A stretch of 6,900 nt of DNA, taken from NCBI GenBank assembly GCA_900554495.1, contig USHR01000100.1, positions 1 to 6,900 on the forward strand, read 5' to 3'. Positions 1 through 6,361 of the stretch are shown here, piece after piece (the stretch's first letter is position 1; each line of letters begins with the position of its first letter). The notes under the pieces were generated by a model. It saw nothing but the letters and a program-made list of their open reading frames with translations. It was not told the DNA's origin and ran no database searches. The translations under genes and the position numbers were made by a program. The stretch is from an uncultured Collinsella sp. (lineage in GTDB: Bacteria > Actinomycetota > Coriobacteriia > Coriobacteriales > Coriobacteriaceae).

Positions 1-77
1 GGCCTTCGTCTTGCGCAGGACTGTAGAGCAGGAAACCTTATATCCGGCCCCTCCGTCCGGGGACCGTGCCGTACCAG
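1..77. other. Non-coding flank downstream of the operon
   Basis: No gene is recognisable in these 77 bases after the tsaD stop. Apart from the hairpin at 45-66 there is a small inverted repeat around the palindrome TGCGCA (near 9-18). The next gene or RNA presumably lies beyond the left edge. I do not recognise a known structured RNA here. Confidence 0.4.
45..66 (-). terminator. GC-rich hairpin after tsaD, possible but weak transcription terminator
   Basis: Read on the minus strand, CGGTCCC and GGGGCCG can form a 7-pair stem with one U-G wobble around an 8-base loop, beginning 12 bases after the operon's last stop codon. On the plus strand the same position would be a C-A mismatch, so the stem fits minus-strand RNA better. 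No U-run follows (next bases GATATAAGG), so it is not a standard intrinsic terminator. It may aid Rho-independent ending in a high-GC genome, protect the 3' end, or mean nothing. Confidence 0.28.
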
Positions 78-2462
78 CTACAGCGTCATGTTTGGATCGG
101 CGTCGACGTCGAACGGCGAGATTTCACCTCGGTCGAATTTGCGGCGGGCGACCTCCGCGATCATGGCTGCGTTATCGGTACAGGCAGACAAGGGCGGCAC
201 CGTTACACGAATCCCCTGACGCCCAAGCTTCTTGATCATCATCTCGCGCAGATGCGGGTTGGCCGAGACGCCGCCACCGATGCAGTATTCCTTGCATCCG
301 GTAGCGTGCAGTGCGTTTTTGGCCTTCTTGTACTGCACGTCAAAGACAGCTGCCTCAAACGAAGCCGCCAGATCGGGCAGGTGAACCGTGCGACCGGCCT
401 TGGTCTCTTGCTCGATGTAGAGCGTCACCGCCGTCTTGAGGCCCGAAAGCGAGAAGCGGTAGTCCCCCCTGCTGTTAAGCGCACGGGGGAAATCGATCGC
501 CTTGGGGTTGCCCGTCTCGGCCAGCTTGGAGATGATGGGGCCACCGGGATAGCCCAGACCCAACGCCTTGGCTACCTTGTCGAAGGCCTCGCCCACAGCA
601 TCGTCGAGTGTCTCACCAAGTACCTCGTAGTCGCCCCACGCCTTCACGTGCACGAGCATGGTGTGCCCGCCCGAGACAAGCGTGAAGATGAACGGCGGCT
701 TGAGGTCGGGCTGCGCCAGCAAGTTGGCAAACAGGTGCCCCTCCAGATGGTTGACGCATACGAGCGGCTTACCGGCAGCGTAGGCAAAGCCTTTGGCAAA
801 GGCAACGCCCACCACGAGGGCGCCCACCAGGCCCGGACCCTGTGTCACGCCCACGGCGGCAAGCTCGCTGGGAGCAATGGCCCCGCCCTCAAGACCAAGC
901 GATGCTGCGGCATCCTCGAGCGCCGCATCCACGACACTCACAATCACCTCAACGTGTTTGCGCGAGGCGATCTCGGGCACCACGCCGCCAAAGCGGGCAT
1001 GAAAATCAATCTGTGTCGACACCTGGTTGGCCAGCATATTGCCATCCGCATCGATAATCGCCACGGCCGTCTCGTCGCAGGAACTCTCGATAGCGAGCAC
1101 TAGGCGGCGGCGCTCAATTTCGGCACGCTCCCCCTCTGAGCGCCCAGGCGCAGGCAGCGGCCATACGCGCTGCTCTGTCGCCGTCGGCTCGGGCGAAGCA
1201 TTGTCGACCGGAAGCACGAGGGGCAGCGGAGCCGTCATGACGATGGCATCCTTGCCGGCACCATAGTAGCCGCGGCGCCGTCCTGCCTCGGTAAAGCCCA
1301 GAGCGTTATAAAGCGCGATCGCTCCCTCGTTGCCGTCCTCGACCTCGAGCGAAGCCGTGGTGCAGCCGAGCATCTGGGCATCATAGCTCACATGCGACAG
1401 CAGCTTGCGGGCAATGCCCTCACGGCGATGTGCCGGGTCGACGGCGACATCCAGAATCTGCACATCACCGTCCACGACCATACCGCCGGCAAGGCCCAGC
1501 AGCTTGCCGTCGTCGTGTGCCACCCACCAACTACGCGGCGCAGCGACGTCCTCGCCCAGTTCGGACAGGAACATGCCCGGCGTCCACGCCTCGTGTCCGG
1601 CACCTTCAAAGCAGGCAGCCTCCAGCGCGCTCGCGCCCTCGGCATCCGCCGCGCCCATGGGACGGAACTGCAGATGACGACCGGCGAGCTCATCGGCAAC
1701 GCCCGTAATTTCGCTCTGCGCACTCTCGGCAAGACCAAGACGCTTGCGCTCGTTTTCCTCGGCATCCGAAAGGCGCGTGTAAATCGGCAGGACGCGGGCC
1801 GGATCGCCGTCACCCGCAGCGTGCGCGAGCAGCAAGCCCTCGCCCGAAGGCCACCACAGGTCGCGCTCCACGCAGCGGGCGGTCTCGTCCTCACCCAGCA
1901 GCTTGCCATAGCGCACGAGACCGTCACCGGTCAGCTGAACCTGGTCCCAGCCTGCTGCTTGGCGCCACTCATCGAGCGCCACGGCGGCCTTGACCACGTG
2001 TTCGCGCTCAAATTGACGCTCGGGACCCTCATCGACCAGCATATACAGCGCCGGATATACCTCACCGCGCATAGCATCGGCCAAGATACCAAGCTTGCCG
2101 CGCACGCCAGCCTTCCACGCCGTCCAAGCGCAAGCGTCGAGCGTCGACACGCCCAGCAGCGGAACATTGGCACCACGCGCGAGGCCCTTGGCAGTGGAGA
2201 TGCCGATGCGCACACCCGTAAAGGACCCCGGGCCGCGACCGACCACATAGCAACCAACATCGCTGCGATCCAGACCGGCTTGAGCCAGCACGCCATCAAC
2301 GGTATTCACGAGCTCAACGTTGGCGTGACGGCGACACATGTGGTCGCCACTCACGAGCTTCGTCTCGCCCGTCTGCCCATCAATCCAGCTTGCCGCGCAG
2401 GCAAGCATGTCGGTCGAGGTATCGAGCGCCACCACCAGCGCGTTGTCGTTATGCAAGCTCAT
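78..2462 (-). CDS. tsaB-rimI-tsaD: TsaB-RimI-TsaD triple fusion: t6A37 synthase subunits with an S18 N-acetyltransferase between them
   Basis: One uninterrupted 794-residue chain carries three proteins usually encoded separately. Residues 1 to about 235 are TsaB, the partner of TsaD, with ALDTSTD (12-18) and GRGPGSFTGVRIG (75-87). Residues about 262-414 are a GNAT acetyltransferase of the RimI type, which N-acetylates ribosomal protein S18. It has the acetyl-CoA loop RREGIARKLL (346-355), Glu 373 in LEVEDGN and Tyr 385 in LYNALGF, matching the catalytic Glu/Tyr pair of Salmonella RimI. A Pro/Glu-rich linker (about 415-452) leads to full-length TsaD (453-794), which performs threonylcarbamoyl transfer to tRNA A37. 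TsaD shows ESSCDETAVAI (459-469), metal ligands His 572 and His 576 in NHLEGH, SGGHT (597-601), GGVSAN (730-735) and a third ligand Asp 763 in TDNAAMIA. I chose the ATG at 2462 because AAGG lies 9 bases upstream and the chain then begins like TsaB. An in-frame TTG at 2480 would add 6 residues but has poorer spacing. The gene overlaps tsaE by 14 bases. Confidence 0.96.
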   Translation of the reverse strand: MSLHNDNALVVALDTSTDMLACAASWIDGQTGETKLVSGDHMCRRHANVELVNTVDGVLAQAGLDRSDVGCYVVGRGPGSFTGVRIGISTAKGLARGANVPLLGVSTLDACAWTAWKAGVRGKLGILADAMRGEVYPALYMLVDEGPERQFEREHVVKAAVALDEWRQAAGWDQVQLTGDGLVRYGKLLGEDETARCVERDLWWPSGEGLLLAHAAGDGDPARVLPIYTRLSDAEENERKRLGLAESAQSEITGVADELAGRHLQFRPMGAADAEGASALEAACFEGAGHEAWTPGMFLSELGEDVAAPRSWWVAHDDGKLLGLAGGMVVDGDVQILDVAVDPAHRREGIARKLLSHVSYDAQMLGCTTASLEVEDGNEGAIALYNALGFTEAGRRRGYYGAGKDAIVMTAPLPLVLPVDNASPEPTATEQRVWPLPAPGRSEGERAEIERRRLVLAIESSCDETAVAIIDADGNMLANQVSTQIDFHARFGGVVPEIASRKHVEVIVSVVDAALEDAAASLGLEGGAIAPSELAAVGVTQGPGLVGALVVGVAFAKGFAYAAGKPLVCVNHLEGHLFANLLAQPDLKPPFIFTLVSGGHTMLVHVKAWGDYEVLGETLDDAVGEAFDKVAKALGLGYPGGPIISKLAETGNPKAIDFPRALNSRGDYRFSLSGLKTAVTLYIEQETKAGRTVHLPDLAASFEAAVFDVQYKKAKNALHATGCKEYCIGGGVSANPHLREMMIKKLGRQGIRVTVPPLSACTDNAAMIAEVARRKFDRGEISPFDVDADPNMTL

Positions 2463-2955
2463 CTTGTACAGCCTTATCAATCAAATGGGAAAGCTCCATT
2501 GCGCGGTCACCGTGCGCCTCAAGCGTTATCGTTCGCACATCGCTGTCGCCCTCATCACGCTTGAGCGTCACCGAAAGATACTCATCCGTCAGCTCGTCTT
2601 GGAATTGTTCGCCCCATTCCAGCAGGCAAGCACCCTCATAGCCCAGCACATCGAAAATGCCCGTATCCTCGAGCTCGTAGGCATGCTCCAGGCGGTATAG
2701 ATCAAAGTGAAACAGCGGAATACGGCCTTGATCGTGAACGGCCATGAGCGCAAACGTAGGGCTCGTAACCATATGCCCATCGCCCAGCCCGCGCGATACG
2801 CCCTTGGTAAAGTGAGTTTTGCCCACCCCCAGGCCACCGGTCAGGATGAGCACATCGCCGTCCTCAAGGCACGGTGCAATTAGCTCGCCAAAGTACTCCG
2901 TATCGGCAGCGCAAGTCGTTTTGTAAGTACCTACCCCCAGGCGCTCCAGGGACAT
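2449..2955 (-). CDS. tsaE: tRNA t6A37 biosynthesis ATPase TsaE
   Basis: TsaE is the ATPase that acts with TsaB and TsaD to transfer threonylcarbamoyl from threonylcarbamoyl-AMP (made by TsaC/Sua5) to A37 of tRNAs reading ANN codons. It is needed for enzyme turnover in bacteria. The product has 168 residues, slightly longer than the E. coli protein (about 153). The P-loop is GGLGVGKTHFTKG (40-52), followed by the switch-like TSPTFAL (64-70), the FHFDLYRLE segment with a metal-linked Asp (82-90) and the LLEWGE motif (111-116). The ATG at 2955 is supported by AAGGAG 5 bases upstream, just after the udg TAA. The last 14 bases overlap the start of the fused tsaB-rimI-tsaD gene, as expected for partners made in matched amounts. 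TsaC is not in this window. Confidence 0.96.
   Translation of the reverse strand: MSLERLGVGTYKTTCAADTEYFGELIAPCLEDGDVLILTGGLGVGKTHFTKGVSRGLGDGHMVTSPTFALMAVHDQGRIPLFHFDLYRLEHAYELEDTGIFDVLGYEGACLLEWGEQFQDELTDEYLSVTLKRDEGDSDVRTITLEAHGDRAMELSHLIDKAVQDELA
2472..2475 (-). promoter_or_regulatory. Probable ribosome binding site of tsaB-rimI-tsaD
   Basis: AAGG on the minus strand, inside the tsaE coding sequence, lies 9 bases before the ATG at 2462. It is weaker than the AGGAG sites of the neighbouring genes, but it favours the ATG over the in-frame TTG at 2480, which has only a GGAG 13 bases away. Confidence 0.5.
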
Positions 2956-2960
2956 ATATG

Positions 2961-2966
2961 CTCCTT
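2961..2966 (-). promoter_or_regulatory. Ribosome binding site of tsaE
   Basis: AAGGAG on the minus strand lies 5 bases before the tsaE ATG, in the 12-base gap after the udg stop. It is the strongest Shine-Dalgarno match in the window and fixes the tsaE start at 2955. Confidence 0.78.
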
Positions 2967-2967
2967 A

Positions 2968-3588
2968 TTATTCCGAGGCGTCCTCTGGTGCGGGATGTCG
3001 CTCCAGATAATCGCCCAGCATCTTAAAGTCTTCCTCCAGCAGCTCCTGCCACGCCGGATTGCGCAGCGCTGCTGCCGGATGAAAAGTAGGCATTACTACA
3101 AAATGCCCCATCTGGTGGAACCTACCGCGCAGCTTAGTAATGCCAATCTCGGTCTTAAGCACAAAGTGCGTCGCGGGGTTGCCGAGCGTCACGATAATAT
3201 CGGGCCAGATGCTTCGAATCTGCTCACGCAAAAACGGCGAGCAAGCCAGCACTTCCTCGGGACGCGGATTGCGGTTTCCCGGCGGGCGGCACTTAAGCAC
3301 ATTGGCAATGTAGACGTCTTCGCGTTTGAGCCCCGCCAGCGACAAAATGCCGTTGAGGTCTTCTCCCGCCGCCCCCACAAAGGGCTCGCCCTGCAAATCC
3401 TCATTGCGGCCCGGCGCCTCACCAATAAACATCACGCGAGCGCGGGGGTTTCCCACGCCAAACACGATATTGTGACGCGACTGGTAGAGCTGGCAGAGGT
3501 GACAATCGCCCAGAACGGCCTCAATTTCCTCGAGTGCGACCTCACGTGGTGCCTGATGGGTATGGCCGGGGATGTGCATGACGCCCAT
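2968..3588 (-). CDS. udg: Family 4 uracil-DNA glycosylase with a 4Fe-4S cluster
   Basis: This enzyme excises uracil from DNA, arising from cytosine deamination or dUMP misincorporation, and so starts base excision repair. The 206-residue product has the family 4 signature GEAPGRNEDLQGEPFVG (56-72). GEAPG followed by x-x-E-D separates it from family 5, which usually has GEAPA. The second active-site motif is HPAAALR (170-176). Four cysteines fit the family's iron-sulfur cluster in number and spacing: Cys29 and Cys32 (CHLC), then Cys100 (LKCRPPGNRNP) and Cys116 (LACSPF), the last two 15 residues apart. The protein starts at the ATG at 3588, with AGGAG 5 bases upstream inside the end of alr. A second Met at residue 4 lacks comparable support. 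The gene sits between alr and tsaE with gaps of 8 and 12 bases, so it is almost certainly co-transcribed. Automatic pipelines sometimes name such proteins phage SPO1 DNA polymerase-related, but the cysteines and motifs make glycosylase the better call. Confidence 0.95.
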   Translation of the reverse strand: MGVMHIPGHTHQAPREVALEEIEAVLGDCHLCQLYQSRHNIVFGVGNPRARVMFIGEAPGRNEDLQGEPFVGAAGEDLNGILSLAGLKREDVYIANVLKCRPPGNRNPRPEEVLACSPFLREQIRSIWPDIIVTLGNPATHFVLKTEIGITKLRGRFHQMGHFVVMPTFHPAAALRNPAWQELLEEDFKMLGDYLERHPAPEDASE

Positions 3589-3593
3589 AGCGG

Positions 3594-3598
3594 CTCCT
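3594..3598 (-). promoter_or_regulatory. Ribosome binding site of udg, overlapping the alr stop codon
   Basis: AGGAG on the minus strand ends 5 bases before the udg ATG. Its first two bases (AG) are the last two of the alr stop codon TAG (3597-3599), so alr termination and udg initiation share bases. It supports the ATG at 3588 as the udg start. Confidence 0.75.
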
Positions 3599-4742
3599 AC
3601 ACGTAGACCTTGTCGAGACGCATGCCAAAGCCGCAGGCGACCTCGTAGTTAATCGTGCCGCGTAGGCGCGCCATCTCGTCCATAGTGATCTCGGCATCGC
3701 CATCGCGGCCGACAATGATCATCTCGTCACCATACTCGGCCTCGGGAATCTCGTGTGCCGGGTTGGACTGAATGGCGACCATAAACTGGTCCATGCAGAT
3801 ATTGCCAACCTGATGCACGCGCTCGCCGCGATACAGCACATCCATACGATTGGAAAGCGTACGCGATAGGCCGTCGGCATAACCGATCGGCAGCGTGCAG
3901 ATCTGAACGCGCGTACGCGGTACGCGGTAGGTAAAACCGTAGCCCACGCCCTCACCCATCGCAGGGTGTGCCACGCGCGTCACGCGCGCATGGACGCTCA
4001 TAACGGGATCAAGCTGCATCACGCGGCCACTCAGCTCGCACGGCTGCATGCCATACAAGCCAACGCCGGCGCGGATCATATCAAAATGCATCGAGGGGTC
4101 GAGCATCGAGGACGGCGTGTTGGCGCAGTGCACGATACCGCACTCAAAACCCGCATCCTTAATGGCCTGAACGGCCTCGGTAAAGCGCTGACACTGCAGC
4201 TTGTAGTCCCAGCCCGAAGGTTCATCGGCCGTGGCGAAGTGCGTAAATACGCCGTCGCACTGAATACCGCGATGGAAATTTATACCGCGGACAAAGTCGA
4301 GCACCTGCGTGTAGTGAACGCCGATACGATTCATGCCCGTCTCGATGGCGAGATGATACTTGCCCACTTTGCCCGCCGCGACGGCACATTCGCCATACGC
4401 AAGAGCAAAGTCAGACGTATAGACCGAGGGCATGATATCAAACTCGAGCAACGTCGGAATGGCCTCGATAGGCGGCTCGCTTAGGATGAGGATGGGTTTC
4501 GTAATCCCGCCCTGTCGGAGCTCAACGCCCTCGTTAACCGTCGCCACGGCAAACATGTCGGCACCGGCCGAATACATGATCTTGGCGCACTCAACAGCTC
4601 CATGACCATAAGCATCGGCCTTGACCACGCAGCACAGGCGCTGACGTGGATTCAGCAAGTTCTTATAGGCCCTCGTGTTGCGACGGAGCGCCCCGCGGTC
4701 GATCTCGACCCAGGACCAGCGCGTCAAATCGGCTTTATTCAT
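3597..4742 (-). CDS. alr: Alanine racemase (PLP-dependent)
   Basis: Alr interconverts L- and D-alanine with pyridoxal phosphate and supplies D-Ala for peptidoglycan stem peptides. The 381-residue product is normal for the family. The PLP-binding lysine lies in VVKADAYGHG (39-48, Lys 41). The N-terminal barrel continues with ETGMNRIG (134-141), THFATADE (167-174) and HCANTPS (205-211), and RAGVGLYG (224-231) carries the Arg that contacts the PLP pyridine nitrogen. The second catalytic residue, Tyr, is in GVGYG (265-269, Tyr 268). PIGYADG (285-291), NICMDQ (314-319) and TINYEVAC (363-370) complete the C-terminal domain. No key residue is missing. The ATG at 4742 lies 2 bases after the nnr stop. 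No strong Shine-Dalgarno sequence precedes it (only GGAT at about 8 bases), so translation probably depends on coupling to nnr. The stop codon TAG forms part of the ribosome binding site of udg. Confidence 0.97.
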   Translation of the reverse strand: MNKADLTRWSWVEIDRGALRRNTRAYKNLLNPRQRLCCVVKADAYGHGAVECAKIMYSAGADMFAVATVNEGVELRQGGITKPILILSEPPIEAIPTLLEFDIMPSVYTSDFALAYGECAVAAGKVGKYHLAIETGMNRIGVHYTQVLDFVRGINFHRGIQCDGVFTHFATADEPSGWDYKLQCQRFTEAVQAIKDAGFECGIVHCANTPSSMLDPSMHFDMIRAGVGLYGMQPCELSGRVMQLDPVMSVHARVTRVAHPAMGEGVGYGFTYRVPRTRVQICTLPIGYADGLSRTLSNRMDVLYRGERVHQVGNICMDQFMVAIQSNPAHEIPEAEYGDEMIIVGRDGDAEITMDEMARLRGTINYEVACGFGMRLDKVYV

Positions 4743-4744
4743 GA

Positions 4745-6361
4745 TTAGTCATCCGACCCTTCGTCCATGATTCCCAGATCTTCGAGCGCATCCTTTGCCG
4801 CCAGTTCCATGGCAGGACCGATCAAGTCGATAAGATCGGTCGCGATGACGCTCTTCTCACCATACTCCGTCGCCGCGGCAAAACCGGCGTAGCTGTGAAG
4901 TGCGACGGCGTACGAATACAGCAACTCCCAACGATCCATCTCGTCGCGCATGGTGGCAAGCGTGCCGGCCAAAATACCCGCGAGAACATCACCCGAACCG
5001 GCAGTTGCCAGAGAAGCCGGACCCGAGAGCGGCAGCAGCACACGCTCAACGCCACAGATAGCCGTCGTCGGCCCCTTGGCAATGACCACCAGATTGTCGG
5101 AGCCCGCAGCCCAGACAACCTTCTGCGCGGCCGCAATCGCGGTACCAAGGTCGTTCACCTCGTCACCGGCAACCAGACGCGAAAGCTCACGATAGTGCGG
5201 CGTCATAACCAACGGCTGCTCGCGACGATACATCTCGGGATTACTATCAATACCGTCAATGGCAATCTTAGCAAGGCAGTTGAGTGCATCGGCATCCAAA
5301 ATAAGCGGTACATCAAGCTCGAGCAAGCCCGAAACCACCTGCATAGCGCCGGCAGACGTCGTCATACCGGGACCGCACAGTACACAGCTGTACTTCTTTG
5401 CAATCTCGCACACAGTCATGCGCGCAGCGGCGCCAAAGGAGCCGCGGGAATCAGACGGAATAGCAAAGACGGGAATCGAAGGAAGTGCCATGCGAATAAG
5501 ATTGGCGCAGGCGTCAGGAGCCGCGACTGCCACGTAACCAGCACCCGCGCGAGCTGCAGATTTGGCCGCCATAATGGCAGCACCAGGATATTGCGCAGAT
5601 CCGGCGACAATAAGCACAGAGCCACGGGAATACTTATCGATATTCGTAGGTAATGGAGCAAAGTAATCAACTAAGTCACCGGGCTCGACAATCTCGGCGG
5701 CGTGGTCGACATCATCGATAACCTCGTCAAGACGGTCGTAAAGATTGCCGCAGATCAAATCGCCAGCATACTCAGGGCCATCAGCGCTATACAGACCAAT
5801 CTTGGGCGCAATCATCGTCACCGTATGCTCGGCACGAATGCAGTCGTCATCAACAACGCCCGTCTCGGCATTCAGGCCCGAGGGGACATCAATGGATACG
5901 ACACAATCGGCGCATTCATTGACCGTAGGAATCCAGATGGAGAACGGCGCACGCAGATTCCCGTGGAAACCGGTACCAAAAATGGCATCGACAACAACAT
6001 CGGCCTTATCGATCAAAACCTCGAGTTCGTCACGCGAGGGGCCGACGCAAACGTGCACATCGCGGCCGGCAGTACGACGAGCAACATGACGTGCCAGAAC
6101 AGCAGGAATCTCATCCGGCTCAACCGGAGAAACGATATCGACGTCCACACCCTTATGGCTCAGAATATCGGCGGCAACCCAACCGTCGCCGCCATTATTA
6201 CCAAAACCGACCAGAACGAGAACCCGATCGGGATTGAGCTTCAAGACCTCGTTGGCGGCAAACTCACCCGCTAGCTCCATAAGCTCGGCCTTCGAAGTCC
6301 CTTCGCGTTCGATGATATCCTCGAGACGAACGACTTCTTCGGTACTCAAAACCGGTTTCAT
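4745..6361 (-). CDS. nnr: Bifunctional NAD(P)HX epimerase / ADP-dependent NAD(P)HX dehydratase
   Basis: Nnr repairs hydrated NADH and NADPH. The N-terminal half epimerises R- and S-NAD(P)HX, and the C-terminal half dehydrates S-NAD(P)HX back to the cofactor using a nucleotide (ADP in most bacterial forms). The product has 538 residues, close to the roughly 500-515 of other fused Nnr/YjeF proteins. The YjeF_N epimerase spans about residues 1-220, with GFGNNGGDGWVAA (52-64), DAIFGTG (125-131) and SIDVPSGLN (156-164). The dehydratase spans about 240-525, with a SRGSVLIVAGS nucleotide-binding start (245-255), CGPGM (329-333), LILDADALN (353-361), MTPHYREL (386-393) and the catalytic-Asp motif AGSGDVLAG (454-462, Asp 458). 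The ATG follows the acpS stop directly (TAGATG) and has an AGGAG site 5 bases upstream, which fixes the start. The stop lies 2 bases before alr. In the dehydratase the usual Asn of the GNPG-type segment before ATAGSGD is replaced (SGPASLATAG). Confidence 0.96.
   Translation of the reverse strand: MKPVLSTEEVVRLEDIIEREGTSKAELMELAGEFAANEVLKLNPDRVLVLVGFGNNGGDGWVAADILSHKGVDVDIVSPVEPDEIPAVLARHVARRTAGRDVHVCVGPSRDELEVLIDKADVVVDAIFGTGFHGNLRAPFSIWIPTVNECADCVVSIDVPSGLNAETGVVDDDCIRAEHTVTMIAPKIGLYSADGPEYAGDLICGNLYDRLDEVIDDVDHAAEIVEPGDLVDYFAPLPTNIDKYSRGSVLIVAGSAQYPGAAIMAAKSAARAGAGYVAVAAPDACANLIRMALPSIPVFAIPSDSRGSFGAAARMTVCEIAKKYSCVLCGPGMTTSAGAMQVVSGLLELDVPLILDADALNCLAKIAIDGIDSNPEMYRREQPLVMTPHYRELSRLVAGDEVNDLGTAIAAAQKVVWAAGSDNLVVIAKGPTTAICGVERVLLPLSGPASLATAGSGDVLAGILAGTLATMRDEMDRWELLYSYAVALHSYAGFAAATEYGEKSVIATDLIDLIGPAMELAAKDALEDLGIMDEGSDD

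Noticed and set aside
66..1103. Long plus-strand open frame of 345 codons
   Set aside because: It lies wholly opposite the conserved TsaD domain, its translation resembles no family I know, and long antisense frames are expected opposite GC-rich coding sequence.
2463..2480. TTG at 2480 as start of the TsaB-RimI-TsaD gene
   Set aside because: It would prepend six residues not typical of TsaB, and its nearest purine-rich site is 13 bases away. The ATG at 2462 has AAGG at 9 bases.
1392..2564. Long plus-strand open frame of 390 codons
   Set aside because: It is antisense to TsaB-RimI and the end of tsaE, rich in Arg, His and Ala as shadow frames are, and has no recognisable motif. The minus-strand frame explains the region fully.
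3903..3932. Short GTACGCG-type direct repeat
   Set aside because: It only encodes part of the conserved alr stretch TYRVPRTRV through Arg/Val/Tyr codons and is too short to be a separate element.
4895..6274. Plus-strand open frames at 4895-5653 and 5702-6274 opposite nnr
   Set aside because: They have no motifs and no supporting context, and both Nnr domains are intact on the other strand.
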